From NCBI RefSeq assembly GCF_003438995.1, contig NZ_QSUN01000001.1, positions 434,001 through 498,000 of the forward strand: DNA of 64,000 nt, given 5' to 3'. Positions 39,560-48,953 of the stretch are shown here, piece after piece. The position numbers and the translations under genes were made by a program. Numbering within the stretch: the first letter of the stretch is position 1; each line of letters starts with the position of its first letter. The stretch comes from Bacteroides sp. OM05-12 (GTDB lineage Bacteria; Bacteroidota; Bacteroidia; Bacteroidales; Bacteroidaceae). The notes under the pieces are model-generated. The model was not told the origin of the DNA, ran no database searches, and worked only from the letters and a program-made list of their open reading frames with translations.

Positions 39560-39614
39560 AACATAGGGAAAGTAATAAATACCTTGTCTGCAATTTGCTT
39601 TTAACCTATTGCAA

Positions 39615-40019
39615 TTATTTCGTTTCTCCTTCCTGAAGTATCATCCCGTTTTCTTTACGAAGGAGAATATTGCCTCCTTTCTCACTCAGATTGAAAGTCG
39701 ATACTTGTTCCGTAAAATTATCGACAACCAATAAAGCACTTTCATCGGCAAAACGCTTGACGGTCAATCTTGCGGAGTCGGAAGCTATTTTGTTATTCAT
39801 CAACAGACTGTCGTTTATATAGATGGAGATAGAGTCTCCGATAAAACCTTTGACCAATTCTATATTGTAGATTTCGGTAAAGTGTCTTTCATTTTCTTTT
39901 TCCGATTTCAGGCGCAAACTCATGTAAACGAAGATGACAACTACAAAAATGACAGCGAAAGCGAGTATTCCGTTACCTATCATGAACTGCTTGTTGGTAT
40001 TCAAATGGTTTTTCGGCAT
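39615..40019 (-). CDS. Hypothetical single-pass membrane protein
   Basis: A 134-residue protein with one transmembrane helix at about residues 13-34 (FMIGNGILAFAVIFVVVIFVYMSL) and a soluble C-terminal domain rich in beta-forming sequence (DSISIYINDSLLMN; SALLVVDNFTEQVSTFNL). It has no recognised domain or catalytic motif. It is divergent from the rimP-nusA-infB operon. Function unknown. Confidence 0.7.
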   Translation of the reverse strand: MPKNHLNTNKQFMIGNGILAFAVIFVVVIFVYMSLRLKSEKENERHFTEIYNIELVKGFIGDSISIYINDSLLMNNKIASDSARLTVKRFADESALLVVDNFTEQVSTFNLSEKGGNILLRKENGMILQEGETK

Positions 40020-40078
40020 AATATTTTCGTTAGAAAGTTGATTTATAGCTGCAAATCTAATAAAAAAGTTATTAATAT

Positions 40079-40109
40079 TTTGTTAGCGAAAGTATTATTT
40101 GTATATTTG
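40079..40109 (+). promoter_or_regulatory. Promoter of rimP-nusA-infB
   Basis: TTTG at 40079-40082 and TATATTTG at 40102-40109, separated by 19 bases, match the Bacteroidota -33/-7 consensus exactly. It lies 63 bases before rimP. Confidence 0.8.
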
Positions 40110-40172
40110 CGCTCGAAATGGATGAGAGGTGAGGGGCGATTAAGCCCTTTTTTTGTTCTTAATAGTGAATAA

Positions 40173-40640
40173 ATGATAGAAAAAGGAACAGTTACTAACA
40201 TTGTTGAAGAGTGGCTTCAAGGAAAAGATTACTTTTTGGTAGATGTAAACGTCAGTCCTGACGATAAGATTACAGTTGAGATAGATCATGCCGAAGGTGT
40301 CTGGATTGAAGATTGTGTGGAGTTAAGCCGTTTTATCGAATCAAAGCTCGACCGTGAGCAAGAAGATTTTGAATTAGAAGTCGGTTCGGCCGGTATCGGA
40401 CAACCTTTTAAAGTATTGCAACAGTATCGTATCCATATTGGTTGTGAGGTGGAAGTGCTTACAAAGAAGGGAGAGAAATTTACCGGAATTCTTAAAGACG
40501 CCGACGAAAATCAATTCGTGGTGGCATTGCAGAAAAAGGTTCGCCTGGAAGGAGCGAAACGCCCTAAAACGATAGAAGAGGATGTACCTTTTGCGTACGA
40601 TGATATAAAATACACTAAATACTTAATTAGTTTTAAATAA
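40173..40640 (+). CDS. rimP: Ribosome maturation factor RimP
   Basis: A 155-residue cytosolic protein needed for 30S subunit assembly. The N-terminal alpha/beta domain shows YFLVDVNVSPDDKITVEIDHAEGVWIEDCVELSR and the conserved DFELEVGSAGIGQPFK, where most RimP have S-PG; here G-IGQP replaces it. The C-terminal SH3-like domain covers VLTKKGEKFTGILKDADENQFVVAL. First gene of the classic rimP-nusA-infB operon, 2 bases ahead of nusA. Confidence 0.95.
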   Translation: MIEKGTVTNIVEEWLQGKDYFLVDVNVSPDDKITVEIDHAEGVWIEDCVELSRFIESKLDREQEDFELEVGSAGIGQPFKVLQQYRIHIGCEVEVLTKKGEKFTGILKDADENQFVVALQKKVRLEGAKRPKTIEEDVPFAYDDIKYTKYLISFK

Positions 40641-40642
40641 TT

Positions 40643-41899
40643 ATGGCCAAGAAAGAAGAGACAATCAGTTTGGTTGATACGTTTTCGGAATTTAAGGAAT
40701 TAAAAAATATCGACAGGACCACCATGGTCAGTGTGTTGGAAGAGTCATTCCGTAGCGTGATTGCCAAAATGTTTGGCACGGATGAAAATTATGACGTGAT
40801 TGTGAACCCGGATAAAGGAGACTTTGAAATATGGCGTAACCGTACGGTAGTGGCAGATGACGAACTGACTAACCCGAATATGCAGATAGCATTGAGCGAA
40901 GCGCAAAAAATCGATGCTTCTTATGAAGAAGGTGAAGAGGTGACTGATGAAGTTATTTTCTCTAAATTCGGACGTCGTGCTATTTTGAACCTTCGCCAGA
41001 CGTTGGCTTCGAAGATTTTGGAATTGGAAAAGGATAGCCTCTATAATAAATATATAGATAAAGTCGGAACAATTATAAATGCTGAAGTATATCAGATTTG
41101 GAAAAAGGAAATATTGTTGCTGGATGATGAAGGTAATGAGTTGCTTCTTCCGAAGACCGAACAGATTCCCAGTGACTTTTATCGCAAGGGAGAAACTGCA
41201 CGGGCAGTAGTTGCACGTGTGGATAATCTGAATAATAATCCGAAAATTATCTTGTCACGTATATCTCCGGTTTTCTTGCAACGATTGTTTGAAATGGAAG
41301 TACCGGAAATTAATGACGGTTTGATTACGATTAAAAAGATTGCCCGTATTCCGGGTGAACGTGCGAAGATAGCAGTGGAGTCTTATGATGAGAGAATTGA
41401 TCCGGTAGGTGCATGTGTTGGTGTGAAAGGTTCTCGTATCCACGGTATTGTCCGCGAACTTCGTAATGAAAACATTGATGTGATAAATTACACATCTAAT
41501 ACACAGCTGTTTATTCAGCGTGCGTTGAGTCCGGCGAAAGTTTCGTCTATCCGTTTGAATGAAGAAGAACGTAAGGCGGAAGTGTTCTTGAAACCGGAAG
41601 AAGTGTCTTTGGCTATCGGTAAGAGCGGTATGAATATCAAACTGGCAAGTATGCTTACCGAATATACTATTGATGTATTCCGCGAATTGGAAGCTGGTAC
41701 GGAGGATGAAGATATCTATTTGGATGAATTCAAAGATGAAATCGACGAATGGGTAATCAATGCGATTAAAGCTATTGGCATTGATACGGCTAAGGCTGTG
41801 CTGAACGCTCCGCGTGAGATGTTGATTGAAAAAGCGGATTTGGAAGAAAACACGGTAGATGAAGTGTTGCGTATTTTGAAAGCAGAATTTGAAGAATAG
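40643..41899 (+). CDS. nusA: Transcription termination/antitermination factor NusA
   Basis: A 418-residue RNA-polymerase-binding factor that modulates pausing, termination and antitermination. Domain order: N-terminal RNAP-binding domain (about residues 1-130), S1 domain (about 135-205), then two KH domains with VGACVGVKGSRIHGIVRELRNENIDV and SLAIGKSGMNIKLASMLTEYTIDVF, and a short acidic C-terminal region with a helix-hairpin-helix-like stretch. The long C-terminal acidic repeats of E. coli NusA are missing, as is usual in Bacteroidota. It sits between rimP and infB. Confidence 0.96.
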   Translation: MAKKEETISLVDTFSEFKELKNIDRTTMVSVLEESFRSVIAKMFGTDENYDVIVNPDKGDFEIWRNRTVVADDELTNPNMQIALSEAQKIDASYEEGEEVTDEVIFSKFGRRAILNLRQTLASKILELEKDSLYNKYIDKVGTIINAEVYQIWKKEILLLDDEGNELLLPKTEQIPSDFYRKGETARAVVARVDNLNNNPKIILSRISPVFLQRLFEMEVPEINDGLITIKKIARIPGERAKIAVESYDERIDPVGACVGVKGSRIHGIVRELRNENIDVINYTSNTQLFIQRALSPAKVSSIRLNEEERKAEVFLKPEEVSLAIGKSGMNIKLASMLTEYTIDVFRELEAGTEDEDIYLDEFKDEIDEWVINAIKAIGIDTAKAVLNAPREMLIEKADLEENTVDEVLRILKAEFEE

Positions 41900-41958
41900 A
41901 GGAAACGGACGTAGTTCTTTATCATTTTTATTCTTCATTATTCATTTAAAAAGAAAGT

Positions 41959-44900
41959 ATGACGATTAGGCTAAACAAAGTTACAAGAGATTTGAATGTA
42001 GGAATAGCGACGGTAGTTGAGTTCCTGCAAAAGAAGGGTCATGCCATTGAGGCTAACCCGAATACGAAAATAACCGAAGAACAATATGCTTTACTCGTGA
42101 AAGAGTTTAGCAAGGATAAGAATTTGCGTATTGAATCGGATAAGTTCATTCAGGAACGTCAAAATAAAGATAGGAATAAAGCGACTATCGCTATTGAAGG
42201 GTATGATGAAAAGAAAAAGGCGGATAAGGGAAAAACAGAAGATCTGATAAAGACCGTTGTCCCGGAAGACGCACGTCCGAAGTTCAAGCCTGTGGGGAAA
42301 ATAGATTTGAACAATCTGAATAAAAAACCGGAAAAACCGGTTGCTCCGAAGGCAGAAGAGAAAAAAGTAGAGGAAAAAGTGGTAGAAAGACCTGTAGAGC
42401 TGAAACCCGAACCTGCTCCGTTAAAAGAAGAAAAACAAGTAGTAGAAGAGCCTGTTATCATTCCGGTAGTGGAAAAACCTGAACCGGTGGTGGTGAAGGA
42501 AGAGGTTATTGCTCCAAAAGTGGAAACTCCCGAAAAAGTGGAAGCGCCTAAGGTCGAGTTACCGGAAGTTGAGATTCCGAAAGTTGTTGAAACTCCTGTC
42601 GAAATCCCTGTGGAAGAGAAGAAAGAAGAAGTTGCACCTGCATCGGTTGTGGAAATAAAAGAAGAGATAGAAAAGAATATAGATAAAGAAGAAAAACCGG
42701 AAACTGTGGAAGAAGTAAAGCAAGCCGATGCAAATGAATCTGATGAAGTATTTAAAATCCGTCCAACCGAGTTTGTTTCGAAAATAAATGTAATCGGACA
42801 AATAGATTTGGATGCATTGAATCAGTCGACTCGTCCTAAGAAAAAAAGCAAAGAAGAAAAGCGTAAGGAAAGAGAGGAAAAAGATAAGCAGCGTCAGGAA
42901 CAAAAGAAACAGATGAAAGACGCCATTATCAAGGAAATACGTAAAGTTGACGAGAAAACGTCGAAAGCGGTCGGTCCGGATGATGAAGCTAAAAAGAAAA
43001 AGAAACGTAGTCGTATCAATAAGGAAAAAGTTGATATAAATAATATAACGACTTCTAATATTTCCCGCCCTACTCCGAACAGTGAGAAGAAAAACAATAA
43101 TCAAGGCGGAGGGAATAAACAGCATAACAATCAAGGCAATAACCGCTTTAAGAAACCATTACCGAAAGTTGAGGTAAGTGATGAAGATGTAGCTAAGCAG
43201 GTAAAAGAAACTTTGGCTCGTCTGACGACTAAAGGAAAGAATAAAGCATCCAAATATCGTAAAGAGAAACGTGAAACAGCTTTCAACCGTCAACAGGAGT
43301 TGGAAGATCAGGAAATGGCGGAAAGCAAAGTGTTGAAGCTGACGGAGTTTGTTACGGCAAACGAGTTGGCCAGCATGATGAACATCTCTGTCAATCAGGT
43401 TATCGGTACTTGTATGAGTGTCGGTATCATGGTATCTATCAATCAGCGTTTGGATGCGGAAACAATCAACTTGGTTGCTGATGAATTTGGCTTCAAGACT
43501 GAGTATGTAAGTGCGGACGTAGCTGAAGCGATAACGGAGGATGAAGATGCTCCGGAAGATTTGCAGCCGCGTGCACCGATTGTAACCGTAATGGGACACG
43601 TTGACCACGGTAAGACATCGTTGCTTGACTATATCCGTAAAGCAAATGTAATTGCCGGTGAAGCCGGAGGTATTACTCAGCATATCGGAGCTTATAATGT
43701 GAAGATGGAAAACGGACGTCATATTACTTTCCTTGATACTCCGGGTCACGAGGCATTTACCGCTATGCGTGCTCGTGGTGCGAAAGTAACGGATATTGCG
43801 ATTATTATAGTTGCTGCCGATGATAATGTGATGCCACAGACAAAAGAGGCGATCAACCATGCGATGGCTGCGGGTGTCCCTATCGTATTTGCTATAAATA
43901 AGGTAGATAAACCGACAGCTAATCCTGACAAGATTAAAGAAGAATTGGCAGGTATGAATTTCCTTGTTGAGGAATGGGGAGGTAAATACCAGTCACAAGA
44001 TATTTCAGCAAAAAAAGGTATTGGTGTAGCTGAGTTGATGGAGAAAGTTTTGCTTGAAGCGGACTTGCTTGAACTGAAAGCTAATCCGGAACGCCGTGCT
44101 ACGGGTTCTATCATCGAGTCTACTTTGGATAAGGGACGTGGATATGTGGCTACGGTATTGGTATCGAACGGTACTTTGAAGATGGGAGATATTGTACTTG
44201 CCGGAACAAACTACGGTAAGATCAAGGCTATGTTCAATGAACGTAACCAGCGTATTAAAGAAGCTGGACCATCCGAACCGGTATTGATTCTAGGTTTGAA
44301 CGGTGCACCTACCGCCGGTGATACATTCCATGTTATAGAAACAGAACAGGAAGCACGTGAGATTGCCAACAAACGTGAGCAGTTGCAACGCGAACAAGGT
44401 TTGCGTACTCAGAAATTACTTACATTGGATGAAGTGGGTCGCCGTATTGCATTGGGTAACTTCCAGGAATTGAATGTAATTGTGAAAGGTGACGTAGACG
44501 GTTCTATCGAGGCATTGAGTGACTCATTGATTAAGTTGTCTACAGAACAGATCCAGGTAAATGTCATTCACAAGGCTGTCGGTCAGATATCCGAATCGGA
44601 TGTAACACTGGCTGCTGCTTCCGATGCGATTATTATTGGCTTCCAGGTTCGTCCGTCTGCATCGGCACGTAGATTTGCAGAGCAGGAAGGTGTGGATATA
44701 CGCTTGTATTCTATCATCTATGACGCAATTGAAGAGGTGAAGGCCGCAATGGAAGGTATGCTTGCTCCTGAAATGAAGGAAGAAGTCACTGCTACCATCG
44801 AGGTTCGTGAAGTATTCCACATTACTAAGGTGGGTACGGTTGCCGGAGCTATGGTGAAAGAAGGTAAGGTGAAACGTTCCGATAAGGCTCGTTTGATTCG

Positions 44901-45075
44901 TGACGGTATCGTTATCTTTACAGGTGAAATCAATGCTTTGAAGCGTTTCAAAGATGATGTGAAAGAGGTAGCTACCAACTTTGAATGTGGTATCAGTTTG
45001 CAGAACTACAATGATATTAAGGAAGGTGATATCATCGAATCTTATCAGGAAGTGGAAGTAAAACAAACGCTATAA
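41959..45075 (+). CDS. infB: Translation initiation factor IF-2
   Basis: A 1038-residue GTPase that places initiator tRNA on the 30S subunit. The N-terminal IF2_N motif ([27 protein letters not shown]) is followed by a long low-complexity spacer rich in Pro, Val, Glu and Lys (about residues 100-460). The G domain has GHVDHGKT from residue 546, DTPGHEAF from residue 593 and NKVDKP from residue 647. The C-terminal EF-like and IF2 domains run to the end. Length and layout are normal for Bacteroidota. It ends the operon before a strong terminator. Confidence 0.98.
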   Translation: MTIRLNKVTRDLNVGIATVVEFLQKKGHAIEANPNTKITEEQYALLVKEFSKDKNLRIESDKFIQERQNKDRNKATIAIEGYDEKKKADKGKTEDLIKTVVPEDARPKFKPVGKIDLNNLNKKPEKPVAPKAEEKKVEEKVVERPVELKPEPAPLKEEKQVVEEPVIIPVVEKPEPVVVKEEVIAPKVETPEKVEAPKVELPEVEIPKVVETPVEIPVEEKKEEVAPASVVEIKEEIEKNIDKEEKPETVEEVKQADANESDEVFKIRPTEFVSKINVIGQIDLDALNQSTRPKKKSKEEKRKEREEKDKQRQEQKKQMKDAIIKEIRKVDEKTSKAVGPDDEAKKKKKRSRINKEKVDINNITTSNISRPTPNSEKKNNNQGGGNKQHNNQGNNRFKKPLPKVEVSDEDVAKQVKETLARLTTKGKNKASKYRKEKRETAFNRQQELEDQEMAESKVLKLTEFVTANELASMMNISVNQVIGTCMSVGIMVSINQRLDAETINLVADEFGFKTEYVSADVAEAITEDEDAPEDLQPRAPIVTVMGHVDHGKTSLLDYIRKANVIAGEAGGITQHIGAYNVKMENGRHITFLDTPGHEAFTAMRARGAKVTDIAIIIVAADDNVMPQTKEAINHAMAAGVPIVFAINKVDKPTANPDKIKEELAGMNFLVEEWGGKYQSQDISAKKGIGVAELMEKVLLEADLLELKANPERRATGSIIESTLDKGRGYVATVLVSNGTLKMGDIVLAGTNYGKIKAMFNERNQRIKEAGPSEPVLILGLNGAPTAGDTFHVIETEQEAREIANKREQLQREQGLRTQKLLTLDEVGRRIALGNFQELNVIVKGDVDGSIEALSDSLIKLSTEQIQVNVIHKAVGQISESDVTLAAASDAIIIGFQVRPSASARRFAEQEGVDIRLYSIIYDAIEEVKAAMEGMLAPEMKEEVTATIEVREVFHITKVGTVAGAMVKEGKVKRSDKARLIRDGIVIFTGEINALKRFKDDVKEVATNFECGISLQNYNDIKEGDIIESYQEVEVKQTL

Positions 45076-45102
45076 CGATTCTTTAAAATAGAGTTAATCA
45101 GC

Positions 45103-45137
45103 AAGAAGGTGTATAAGGTTTTTATACACCTTCTTTT
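45103..45137 (+). terminator. Terminator after infB
   Basis: AAGAAGGTGTATAA (45103-45116) pairs perfectly with TTATACACCTTCTT (45122-45135) around a 5-base loop, and T's follow. Confidence 0.88.
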
Positions 45138-45369
45138 ATTTTATATACCTTTAATATCGGGAATATCCCCAAAGCAGTAGTCAGTATTTTGCAGCATAAA
45201 CCTATTTAAATTGCTGTTTTACATGTTATTGTGAAGTGCGATAACTACTTGTTTTACTCCATTTGCCGTATCCCCCCTGAATAGAGATTGTCCATCGAAT
45301 TGTCCATCGGTCATCCTTGCATTACAGTGAATACTGCCATACCTTTGTCATGAAAATGTTACGCAATCG

Positions 45370-45400
45370 TTTGATAAGCCGGTGCATTTTCCTATCTTTG
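45370..45400 (+). promoter_or_regulatory. Strong promoter of the small-protein/LRR patch
   Basis: TTTG at 45370-45373 and TATCTTTG at 45393-45400, spaced 19 bases, match the Bacteroidota consensus. Bases 45138-45369 show nothing recognisable. Confidence 0.78.
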
Positions 45401-45731
45401 CGATTGCCTCCGCTGCGGTGGAGGCGATGACGTATGGAAACGGAAAGCGTTTAGGAATATCATCTCGCATCAGCCGAACTTCGCAACTTTGAATGATGTC
45501 GCAGAGATGATAGCAACAAACGCCCATGTCCTTTGTTTATAGTGAGTCCCCCTCTTCCGGTTTTTACGGAACTGCGGACGACCTCTGTATATGAATGTGG
45601 CGTGAGCACTGTTGCTTATCTGCGATATGGGTAATGCGAAGACCCGGCTGATGGATAAGCTGACAGTGGCTCACGCCTTGTTTGTGTACGTGCGGTCGGA
45701 AACAAGTTTTTAGTATTCACCTTTTAATACC
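45401..45731 (+). promoter_or_regulatory. Structured 5' leader or small RNA candidate
   Basis: A leader of about 320 bases lies between the promoter and the 70-aa gene and contains stable hairpins. GCCTCCgc/GGAGGC is near 45406-45429. ATCATCTC and GAGATGAT enclose about 30 bases near 45459-45511. A long stem pairs GGCGTGAGC (45599-45607) with GCTCACGCC (45669-45677), continued by ACTGT/ACAGT and GCTTATC/GATAAGC. No open frame explains it. It could be a riboswitch-like leader, an attenuator or an independent RNA. No known family was recognised. Confidence 0.45.
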
Positions 45732-45944
45732 ATGAAACGTATGGCAAAGAAAGTAAAACCGGGGAAACTACGTGGAAACACTACTCCCAATCTACTCACA
45801 GAGAATCCGAATGATTACACCCGCCAATTGGAGGTCGGCAAGCGTTACATCGTGAAGATCTCCACGCAAGCTACGGGCACGTCCGGCAAACCCTTGAAAG
45901 AGCCTCGCATTATTCTGAGCGACGTCCGTCCGACCTGTGTATAG
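45732..45944 (+). CDS. Small basic protein of unknown function
   Basis: A 70-residue protein, strongly basic at the N-terminus (MKRMAKKVKPGKLRG) with a beta-rich second half (VGKRYIVKISTQATG, EPRIILSDVRP). No signal peptide, membrane helix or recognised domain. Its last codons and stop run into the 24-bp tandem repeat that follows. It sits downstream of a consensus promoter and long structured leader, which supports expression. Function unknown. Confidence 0.55.
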   Translation: MKRMAKKVKPGKLRGNTTPNLLTENPNDYTRQLEVGKRYIVKISTQATGTSGKPLKEPRIILSDVRPTCV

Positions 45945-46024
45945 GTACACCTGTGTATCGGTACCCCACTACACCCGTGTATCGGTATACCATTACACTA
46001 GTGTATCGGTACCCCATTACAGTA
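45937..46024 (+). repeat. 24-bp tandem repeat (minisatellite)
   Basis: Three full 24-base units start at 45953, 45977 and 46001, each beginning GTGTATCGGTA. A truncated unit at 45937-45952 overlaps the end of the 70-aa gene. The units differ at a few positions. The core resembles the 24-base units between sufB and sufC at 50963-51139. There are no unique spacers, so it is not CRISPR. Confidence 0.8.
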
Positions 46025-46142
46025 TAGGGTGGCACAACCCTTCTCTTCGATAAGGAGAGGGGAATAAGAGAGAAGAACCCCTCACAATTTCTAGGAAACA
46101 ATGAGTATAAATAACATTTTGTATTAACTTAAAATAATTATT

Positions 46143-48416
46143 ATGAGACATTTACTAAAGACCGCCATTCTTTTGACAGCTCTATTGCTGCTGATGGCAA
46201 CAGCCGCCCAAGCGGCAACCACCACCCCGATCGTGACCTACAAGAAGGGAGGAACAACCTCCTACACGCTGAACTTCGCCTCTGCCGCCGGCACCGGAGA
46301 CGCGCTGAAGGACGCCACCGACATCACCGCCACGGGCACATGGACATCCTCTCAGGTAGGCTATCTGAAAGGGGCGTTGGGCACGGGCACTACTGTCGAC
46401 ACGAACGCCACGCTGCTGACGGCAGACCTCAGCGCCGCTGTGTGGAGCGCCGCGGAGGTCTACCAACTCATAGGTCTGTTCAAAAACTGCACCGCGCTGA
46501 CGACGGTCAAGCTGCCGGCAGGAGGGGCGCCGGGCGGAGCCACCTTCTCGCAAGTCTTCATGGGCTGCTCGGCATTGCAGAGCGTGACGAACCTCAGCAA
46601 GTTCACCAAGGTGAGCAGTTTCAACAGTACCTTCTCCGACTGCTCGTCATTAGAGAGCGTCACTCTCAGTCCATCGGGCAGCAGTGCCGATGAGGTTGAC
46701 TTCTCCGCCGCTTTCCTGAACTGTAGCAAGCTGACGAGCATCGTGAACATCGACAAGTTCACCAACGTGAACAGTTTCAGCAATGCCTTCTCCAACTCGA
46801 TATTGACGAGCGTCACCCTCAGCCCATCGGGCAGCAGTGCCGCTGCCGGTGTCAACTTCGGCAACGCCTTCGAGGGCTGTAGCAAGTTGACGAGCGTGGT
46901 GAACCTCGACAAGTTCAAGAACGTGCGCAGCTTCTCACGAACCTTCTACTACTGCCCGGTATTGGAGAGCGTCACCCTTCCGGAGGGCAGCACTGCCGCT
47001 AAAGTCACCTTCTTGCAAACCTTCTATCAATGCTTCAAGCTGACGAGCGTGGTGAACCTCGACAAGTTCAAGAACGCAAGCAGCTTCAGCAGCACCTTCG
47101 AGAGCTGCAAGTTATTGCCAAGCGTCACCCTCTGTCCGGAAGGCAGCACTGTCGATGCCGACATTACCTTCTACAATGCCTTCAAGGGCTGCAAGGCACT
47201 GACAAGCATCGCCAATCTCGACAAGTACACCAAGGCGAGCAACTTCAGCGAAACCTTCAGAGGTTGCGAGGCATTGAAGGACATCACCCTGCCCGTGCCC
47301 GCCGATGCCACCAAAAGCATCACCTTCCAATATGCCTTCTCCGGCTGCACCGCGCTGGAGCGCATCGCCAATCTGGGCACGTACAAGAACGTGAGCAGCC
47401 TCTACTACGCTTTCTATCAATGCTCCAACCTGACTTACGCGATATTAGGCAACGTGCCGAGCATTACAACGGACGCATTCTACGCTGTCAACCCCAACTG
47501 CCTGAAATACATGCCCACAGGCACGGACGTCTCCACCCTCCCCACCGATTGGAAGAACGTCATCGTGGGCGGCAAGGCAACGGGCGACATTGCGCTGAAG
47601 GATAAGTACGGTAGTGACTATTGCCCCTTCTATTGCCCGCAGGCGTTCTCGATGGGCGACTACACGATGACCTACACCCGCACATGGACGTATGCCACCA
47701 AGCAAGGCGGATGGAACACCCTCTGCCTGCCCTTCGCCGCCACCGCGCAGAAGATGTATAGTGCCGCCTATCAAAACCTCACCCCCGCCGCCACCGGCAA
47801 GGATGGCGCATACCTGCTCAAGACCCTTGCCGAAAGCCCCAACACGGGCGAAGTTGTCCTCACCAACGCCGCCACAGTGGAGGCCTACAAACCCTACCTC
47901 GTAGCCCTGCCCGGCGGTGATTTCATCGGCGCAAGCCTGCAAGGTGCATCCGTGCGCTTCGTCAGCTCAGCCAATGCCACCATCGACAAGACGCCCGACA
48001 CGCAGCAGCCCCTCGAGGGCAGCCAATACTCGATGTACGGCACGCTGAGCGACTATCAGGCCGATAACCTCTACCTGCTCTACAACGAGAAGACGGGCAG
48101 CACCATCACCGGCAGCAGCTTCGAGCTCTACGCGGATGGCGGCGGGGTGCATCCTTTCCGTGCCTATATCAAAGGGAATACCTCTGCCGCTATGAGTGCG
48201 CCGCGATTGGTAATCAAAGGCGGCGATGACGGGGCTACGGGGATACGTGAGGCTTCCGTTGGTGCTTCGTCTACGGAAGTGCCTGCCGTAAGCTATGTTT
48301 ACAGTATAGACGGGCGTCTGCTACGCACGGTTCCCGCAAGCGAGTACGAGCAACGGTTGGACGGGCTTGAAAGAGGCATCTATATCGTGAACGGGGTGAA
48401 GGAAGTGGTAAGGTAA
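46143..48416 (+). CDS. BspA-like leucine-rich repeat surface protein, GC-rich
   Basis: A 757-residue exported protein. The signal peptide is MRHLLKTAILLTALLLLMATAAQA. About residues 110-440 are a tandem array of BspA-type LRR units in pairs of roughly 50 residues, with recurring motifs FxGCSKLTSVVNLDKFKN, SSFSSTFESC and SVTLSPSGSS. A beta-rich region follows (TYTRTWTYATKQGGWNTLCLPF, typical of Bacteroidota surface proteins), then a short terminal region YVYSIDGRLLRTV...GIYIVNG like a degenerate sorting domain. Base composition is far higher in G+C than neighbours: bases 46261-46320 have 42 G or C of 60. This suggests recent transfer or a composition-biased accessory gene. Probably an adhesin. 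Confidence 0.85.
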   Translation: MRHLLKTAILLTALLLLMATAAQAATTTPIVTYKKGGTTSYTLNFASAAGTGDALKDATDITATGTWTSSQVGYLKGALGTGTTVDTNATLLTADLSAAVWSAAEVYQLIGLFKNCTALTTVKLPAGGAPGGATFSQVFMGCSALQSVTNLSKFTKVSSFNSTFSDCSSLESVTLSPSGSSADEVDFSAAFLNCSKLTSIVNIDKFTNVNSFSNAFSNSILTSVTLSPSGSSAAAGVNFGNAFEGCSKLTSVVNLDKFKNVRSFSRTFYYCPVLESVTLPEGSTAAKVTFLQTFYQCFKLTSVVNLDKFKNASSFSSTFESCKLLPSVTLCPEGSTVDADITFYNAFKGCKALTSIANLDKYTKASNFSETFRGCEALKDITLPVPADATKSITFQYAFSGCTALERIANLGTYKNVSSLYYAFYQCSNLTYAILGNVPSITTDAFYAVNPNCLKYMPTGTDVSTLPTDWKNVIVGGKATGDIALKDKYGSDYCPFYCPQAFSMGDYTMTYTRTWTYATKQGGWNTLCLPFAATAQKMYSAAYQNLTPAATGKDGAYLLKTLAESPNTGEVVLTNAATVEAYKPYLVALPGGDFIGASLQGASVRFVSSANATIDKTPDTQQPLEGSQYSMYGTLSDYQADNLYLLYNEKTGSTITGSSFELYADGGGVHPFRAYIKGNTSAAMSAPRLVIKGGDDGATGIREASVGASSTEVPAVSYVYSIDGRLLRTVPASEYEQRLDGLERGIYIVNGVKEVVR

Positions 48417-48424
48417 TCAAGCCT

Positions 48425-48523
48425 CCCCGCTTGAGCGGGGAATGAGGGGTGTGTGAAATTTCCCCTGCCATCGCTTGGCGAAAGAAGATTCACACCCCCC
48501 CTAACCCCCGCTCAAGCGGGGGG
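48425..48523 (+). repeat. Paired GC-rich palindromes forming a large inverted repeat
   Basis: CCCCGCTTGAGCGGGG (48425-48440) and CCCCCGCTCAAGCGGGGG (48505-48522) are each self-complementary. The flanking GGGGTGTGTGAA and TTCACACCCC make them arms of one larger inverted repeat. It could act as a terminator for the LRR gene or as a REP-like element. Confidence 0.65.
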
Positions 48524-48562
48524 ACAGGAACAAGAGTAATAACATTAATAACAACAACTGAT

Positions 48563-48712
48563 ATGAAAACAATAGAATACATCGCTCCAGCGATAGAAGT
48601 GATAGAAATGGAGATACAGGACGTGATAGCTGTCAGCCAGAACGCTATTGACGCCCCTACGATAAACGATGACCCCGCCCCGCATACCGGCAAGAACTTC
48701 TGGGGAGATTAA
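48563..48712 (+). CDS. Small Bacteroidota peptide of unknown function
   Basis: A 49-residue peptide starting at ATG 48563 (MKTIEYIAPAIEVIEMEIQD). The pattern YxxPxIEVxEMExxxxIAVS followed by a polar, Pro/Asp-rich tail ending in FWGD is common to short peptides next to BspA-like and related surface proteins in Bacteroidota. The front half resembles a leader and the back half a releasable peptide, but no processing system is present here. It lies 146 bases after the LRR gene. Confidence 0.6.
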   Translation: MKTIEYIAPAIEVIEMEIQDVIAVSQNAIDAPTINDDPAPHTGKNFWGD

Positions 48713-48921
48713 TCCTTAGCCTAAGCGTAGGCAAGGCTGCATACGGCGTTACTTCATAAGAACGATTGTGCAAGCTGTATGCTCCGGCGCAAGCACACAC
48801 CACTTTTATCCATAGCAGAGGGTTTGCGAAGACCTTGACAACGGGTGAGTGGTGGGGTGGCTTGCGCTTTGTGTTTAGATAATATATGCCCGCAAATGAA
48901 TCGCATATTGCTAAAAACCGC

Positions 48922-48929
48922 TATATTTG
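48922..48929 (+). promoter_or_regulatory. -7 promoter box TATATTTG for cvpA-suf
   Basis: An exact TAnnTTTG match 25 bases before cvpA. The spacing suggests a short leader. Bases 48713-48921 show nothing else. Confidence 0.65.
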
Positions 48930-48953
48930 CAGACACATTAAGATACATGCGGA

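Noticed and set aside
41255..41938. 227-codon minus-strand frame across nusA
   Set aside because: Phe/Ile/Thr-rich antisense translation typical of a shadow frame.
43159..43860. 233-codon minus-strand frame across infB
   Set aside because: Antisense shadow of the IF-2 G domain.
45937..46024. CRISPR-like array
   Set aside because: The 24-base units are contiguous, with no unique spacers between them and no cas genes nearby.
46340..46693. 117-codon plus-strand frame inside the LRR gene
   Set aside because: Arg/His-rich shadow product with no domain, fully covered by the LRR frame.
47030..47605. 191-codon plus-strand frame inside the GC-rich LRR gene
   Set aside because: It is a shadow frame of the repetitive GC-rich gene. 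It has no start context and the LRR motif lies in the other frame.
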